Source: Taiwanofungus camphoratus
Lineage: Eukaryota > Basidiomycota > Agaricomycetes > Polyporales > Taiwanofungaceae
Length of the DNA stretch: 64,000 nucleotides
Direction: 5' to 3'
Assembly: GCA_003999685.1 (NCBI GenBank)
Contig: CP021220.1
Coordinates: 1,736,001 to 1,800,000 of the forward strand
Position 1 is the stretch's first letter. The number at the start of each line of letters is the position of its first letter. The translations under genes were made by a program, and so were the position numbers. Of this stretch, positions 60,701 through 64,000 are shown in pieces. The notes beneath the pieces were generated by a model. That model was not told the origin of the DNA and did no database searches. It saw nothing but the letters and a program-made list of their open reading frames with translations.

Positions 60701-63700
60701 CTCTACACCAGATCTATTTATTATTCCGAGACAGAAAACCCTGCAACCCTCAAGCAGCGTACCATTGCTTCATCAAAATACCCATTGACAACTTCTCACC
60801 AGGCACCCAAAGGAACAAATTCTCAAGAGCCACCTGTGGGTCGTGCACGTGTACTGGTAGCTAAAGAACAGGTGAGAAATACTACTTACCTCTGTGATAT
60901 GTTTAGTGTCTAACCCGTTTTCTTTAGTTCAGAGGGTCTTTCGACGGTCTTCGCCTTGTCCTCATTGGAGACTTACAGGAACAACCACTGCTACATCTGA
61001 GAGTCAAGCCCTTTATCCTTGGAGCAAAGGATTGGTCTGGACAGGTGGGTTTCATCGTGGAGTATTGAATCATGTTCTTGAAATACCCCCAGCTTCAAGC
61101 AACATCGACTATGGTTGTTCATATCAGTTACTGGAATATATCAAATTCACACTGGGAACCTCGTAAGTACTTCGGTATGGCTATTGGGGATCTACTCATC
61201 GTTCTACATCCAGTTATTGACCCATGGACCTTTACCACTTCAGTAAGTTCGTGATTTAAAGTTTTCCGGACTGGGCTCATGTCATTTTAGATAACAAAAG
61301 AGAGTCCATCCGATGGGACCAAATTCATTGTGTCCGCCCGAGAGCGATTGGACCTTAACTTAACTACCACTTTCGTTGAGCTCGCTCTTACCGCAGTGAA
61401 TTTACTTGGCAAAGCAGATGAGAATGTCCTTGAAAAAGCTCGGGGAAGTTACGCACCCTATCGGATACGAAACCGCACAGGGTCGTCAATCTATGTTTGG
61501 TCCGACCTCGATGGCAGCAGTAACACCAAGGATGCTGCGTCTCAGCAAATTCTCAATGACAAAACCATTGATTGGCGATTCGATGATTGGAAGACCATGC
61601 GAGAGGTGAGCTGAGCATAATCTAGTAAATGATATGTGGGATTCACTGTTGGCCAGCATGTATCCTCGAGCGGTCATAACAGCATAGGTTTGCAAGTGGT
61701 AGGAAAACCATGGGAACACTTGCGCGGTATTCCAGTAGACAGAGAAGGGGAGTATACTTTCTCGCTAAGACCACGAACGGAAAAATACGCCTATCGCCTG
61801 CTATGCGAGGTTAGAGTGCAAGACAATGTCAAAGTTATCACTCTGCAATCGACATATAAAGTTGTGAACGAGACATTGTACCCACTGGAGCTCACGCTTG
61901 TGGATGATTCTGGACAACCTACCCATTCAGTGGAGAAGATTGGTGAGAGCCTTGCGGTTACTGGCGACTGCCACTAAATTCTGTCAAACCCCACAGTTCC
62001 AGGGCAAGACTATGCTTTACCAATTGAATCTGTGAACAAGTACAGGATCAAATTGCAACCAGATCGTATGTAAAACACTCATTTGTCCTCGAACAGTCCT
62101 TATTCGTCCTCTATCATAGAGGGATTCGGCTATAGATGGTCGACTGCCATTCGATGGGAAGACCTTGTTTCGAAGCGAAGATTTCCTATTCGATGCCCTC
62201 ATACTGATTCAAATGAGGCCGCATTTCGTTTCCAAGCGTGGGTAGAGACAGACGTGAGCGATCTCAACTCAAGGTGAGGCGGTCCACCATATTTCCAAAC
62301 CCTATTGTTCTCAATTTATCGCAGGAAACTGCCGAAGATAACTCTCAAATTGCGTGCTCCCATCGAGTTGGAGAACTTGCTACCTTACAACTTGGAGTAT
62401 CGGATCTATGACAAAGACACGGATCAGAATTGGCGGAGTTATCTCCGTAAAGGGGGTGTGATGCCTGTTCACTCCGTGGAGTTAGGTCATTTGATCCTTT
62501 TGAACATTCATGTCCAGGATACAGGTAAGTTTGCCCCTTGTGAATTGCGCTGCTGTCATGAGATCCACCCATAATAGCCTTCAAGCAAAGCGACTTTGCC
62601 ATCATCAACACGGACGGGAACTCGGATTTCGATACAGAAACTAGTCTGAGCTTGAGAGACACTCTGGATCGAAAACTGGACTTGAGACTCAACTATGTGT
62701 ATGTTCAGATGACTCTAGATCCTGGCAGATGACTAACATCGAATCTGAAGCCGTCATCCTGACGCGGGGGGGTCTTTCAAGGTGCAAATTTACTGCCCCT
62801 ACCTGATCATCAACAAGACCGGATTACCCTTTGCCGTGAGGCCATCTCGATCCACTCGAATGGGCTCGCAGGACGTTGCTGGAGAGACGAGATCAGGTGT
62901 GCTTCCTTCAATCTCGATTAGATGACAATTCCGCTGAACCTTTTAAGACGTCCTTACAAGACCTATTCCGTTCAGTGAGGGCAGACCGCTATGTCTCCAA
63001 CACCTGAGACTAATTGCAGGTGAATTCAGTGTTATCTCATCCAAATGCCCAAGGCAAGGACTTCGTCTTTAAAGTCGGCGAGTCGATATGGTCTCAGGTA
63101 CAGTAGCTATGTCTTTGGTGAGGTGTGGTATTCAGCGAAGACCAAAATTTCTGCAGACTGTCAGCTTTGAGGCCCCCGCTGCCGACACACGACTAGTCAT
63201 CCCTTCGGACTCTCATAGGCCAGAAGAGATACATATTGGTCTCTCATGGTCAGAAGGACTAGGAAAATACAAAATGACCAAAGTGATTACGCTAACCCCA
63301 AGATTTATCATCAAGAATACTTTCTCAGAAGCACTATCCTTTCGTGAACACGGAGTTGCACCGCGAGGCCGCTTTACGCTCGGACCTGGCGAACGCTGTC
63401 CTTTACATTTTACCCGTGCAGGAGAGGAGAAACTTCTTACGCTCGCGCTCCCCGGCCTGAATGCTCAATGGCAAGGCTGAATGTTTTTCAATCCGATTCT
63501 GCCAGTATTCTCATGAGAACTTTGTAGGTCTGCACCCATCAATATGGAGGACATAGGTTCTGTACATTTCCGCCTCCAAGGTCCAGAAGGTCGTCCTATC
63601 ATGTACCTCTTGCGAGCCGATGTCAAGCTTCAAGGATCTACTATCTTTATCCTCCTGTCTGAATCGTCCGAAGGTTGGCCATTTACCATCGAGAACGACA

Positions 63701-64000
63701 GTGATTACTCTTTCACATTTTATCAGACGGTACGTTTGCCACTACTTGCTCAGTGCGTTCTGGCAGTTGATGATGTTGACAGGATCAGACTCGTCTCGAC
63801 GTCGAGCCTTCGACCAAATCTATTCCGGTGTATACTGTTCCAAAAAAATCGAAAGTGGACTACGCATGGGATTATCCGGCTGCTAGAGGGAAGAAAATAG
63901 TACTTGGGGTCAATAATTCGCGCCGCGCTGTTGATATTATGGAAATCGGCGATCTTATGCCTTTCAGATTCTTGGTACGTCGAGCGCATGTGGGGCGATC
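54703..64000 (+). CDS. VPS13: VPS13 bridge-type lipid transfer protein (3' end beyond window)
   Basis: Rod-like lipid channel at membrane contact sites. Model, 34 exons, 2,502 codons to 63974: join(54703..54741,54802..54874,54924..55001,55052..55267,55338..55435,55490..55594,55659..55757,55815..55880,55931..56080,56136..56339,56402..57190,57242..57372,57403..57613,57657..58118,58179..58357,58406..58788,58838..59491,59563..60419,60470..60871,60928..61044,61093..61162,61214..61242,61291..61605,61657..61942,61997..62065,62120..62273,62325..62524,62578..62698,62751..62896,62948..62974,63030..63097,63157..63470,63528..63729,63783..63974,...). The N-terminal chorein motif is clear: VLNILFNRVLAPYVENLDMN, NLRLKKGALDKFRLPVDVIE. 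Later blocks: TPRFDVQLLFDEIGVLLDD, SYRDINLITTIANRAVEL, ARGSYAPYRIRNRTGSSIYV, YLIINKTGLPFAVRPSRS, RRAVDIMEIGDLMPFRF. Three introns are GC-AG (55002, 55595, 63471); intron 57373-57402 is only 30 nt and its join is uncertain. Confidence 0.95.

Overview
The window looks like nuclear DNA of an Agaricomycete (mushroom-forming basidiomycete). Genes are dense on both strands and broken by many introns of roughly 45-70 nt, with exons as short as 9 nt. One gene is a close match to the fruiting-associated secreted protein priA, and the rest are core eukaryotic housekeeping genes. I rebuilt gene structures by hand: in each model the exon lengths keep one reading frame and conserved motifs join across the splices. 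No bacterial, plasmid, CRISPR or LTR-type element was recognised.

Region 1-10 kb: GPI2/PIG-C (minus, cut by the window edge), an unresolved minus-strand coding stretch, a tiny SVIP-like myristoylated protein (minus), a Cys-rich membrane protein (minus), dynactin ARP1 (plus), ribosomal protein eS24 (minus) head-to-head with a Tic20-like membrane protein (plus), a helical secreted protein (minus) and a priA-like secreted protein (minus). Region 10-25 kb: the PP2A scaffold subunit TPD3 (minus), about 2.5 kb without a recognisable gene, a glucose-6-phosphate 1-epimerase (plus), the DNA polymerase zeta catalytic subunit REV3 (plus, 22 exons) and a transaldolase (minus).

Region 25-43 kb: an O-GlcNAc-transferase-like TPR protein (plus, 17 exons), an AGTRAP-like membrane protein (minus) divergent from DPH7 (plus), a TMEM135-like protein and a peroxin/dysferlin-domain protein in tandem (minus), the Fe-S co-chaperone JAC1/HSCB (plus) and a DExH RNA helicase with dsRNA-binding-like regions (plus). 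Region 43-64 kb: AP-2 alpha adaptin (plus), a C2-RasGAP protein (minus), a fatty-acid elongase (minus), an unresolved minus-strand coding region, and the first 2,502 codons of VPS13 (plus), which runs off the right edge.

Themes: several genes serve lipids and membranes (PIG-C, TMEM135-like, dysferlin-domain, ELO, VPS13, AP-2), but they are scattered and show no sign of being one system. The more unusual signals are in gene architecture: five GC-AG introns, two adjacent 9-nt exons that encode the UDP-binding lysine segment of the OGT-like enzyme, a frame-critical splice choice just before the RasGAP arginine finger, and an in-frame intron that would change the elongase C-terminus. I found no convincing new multi-gene system.
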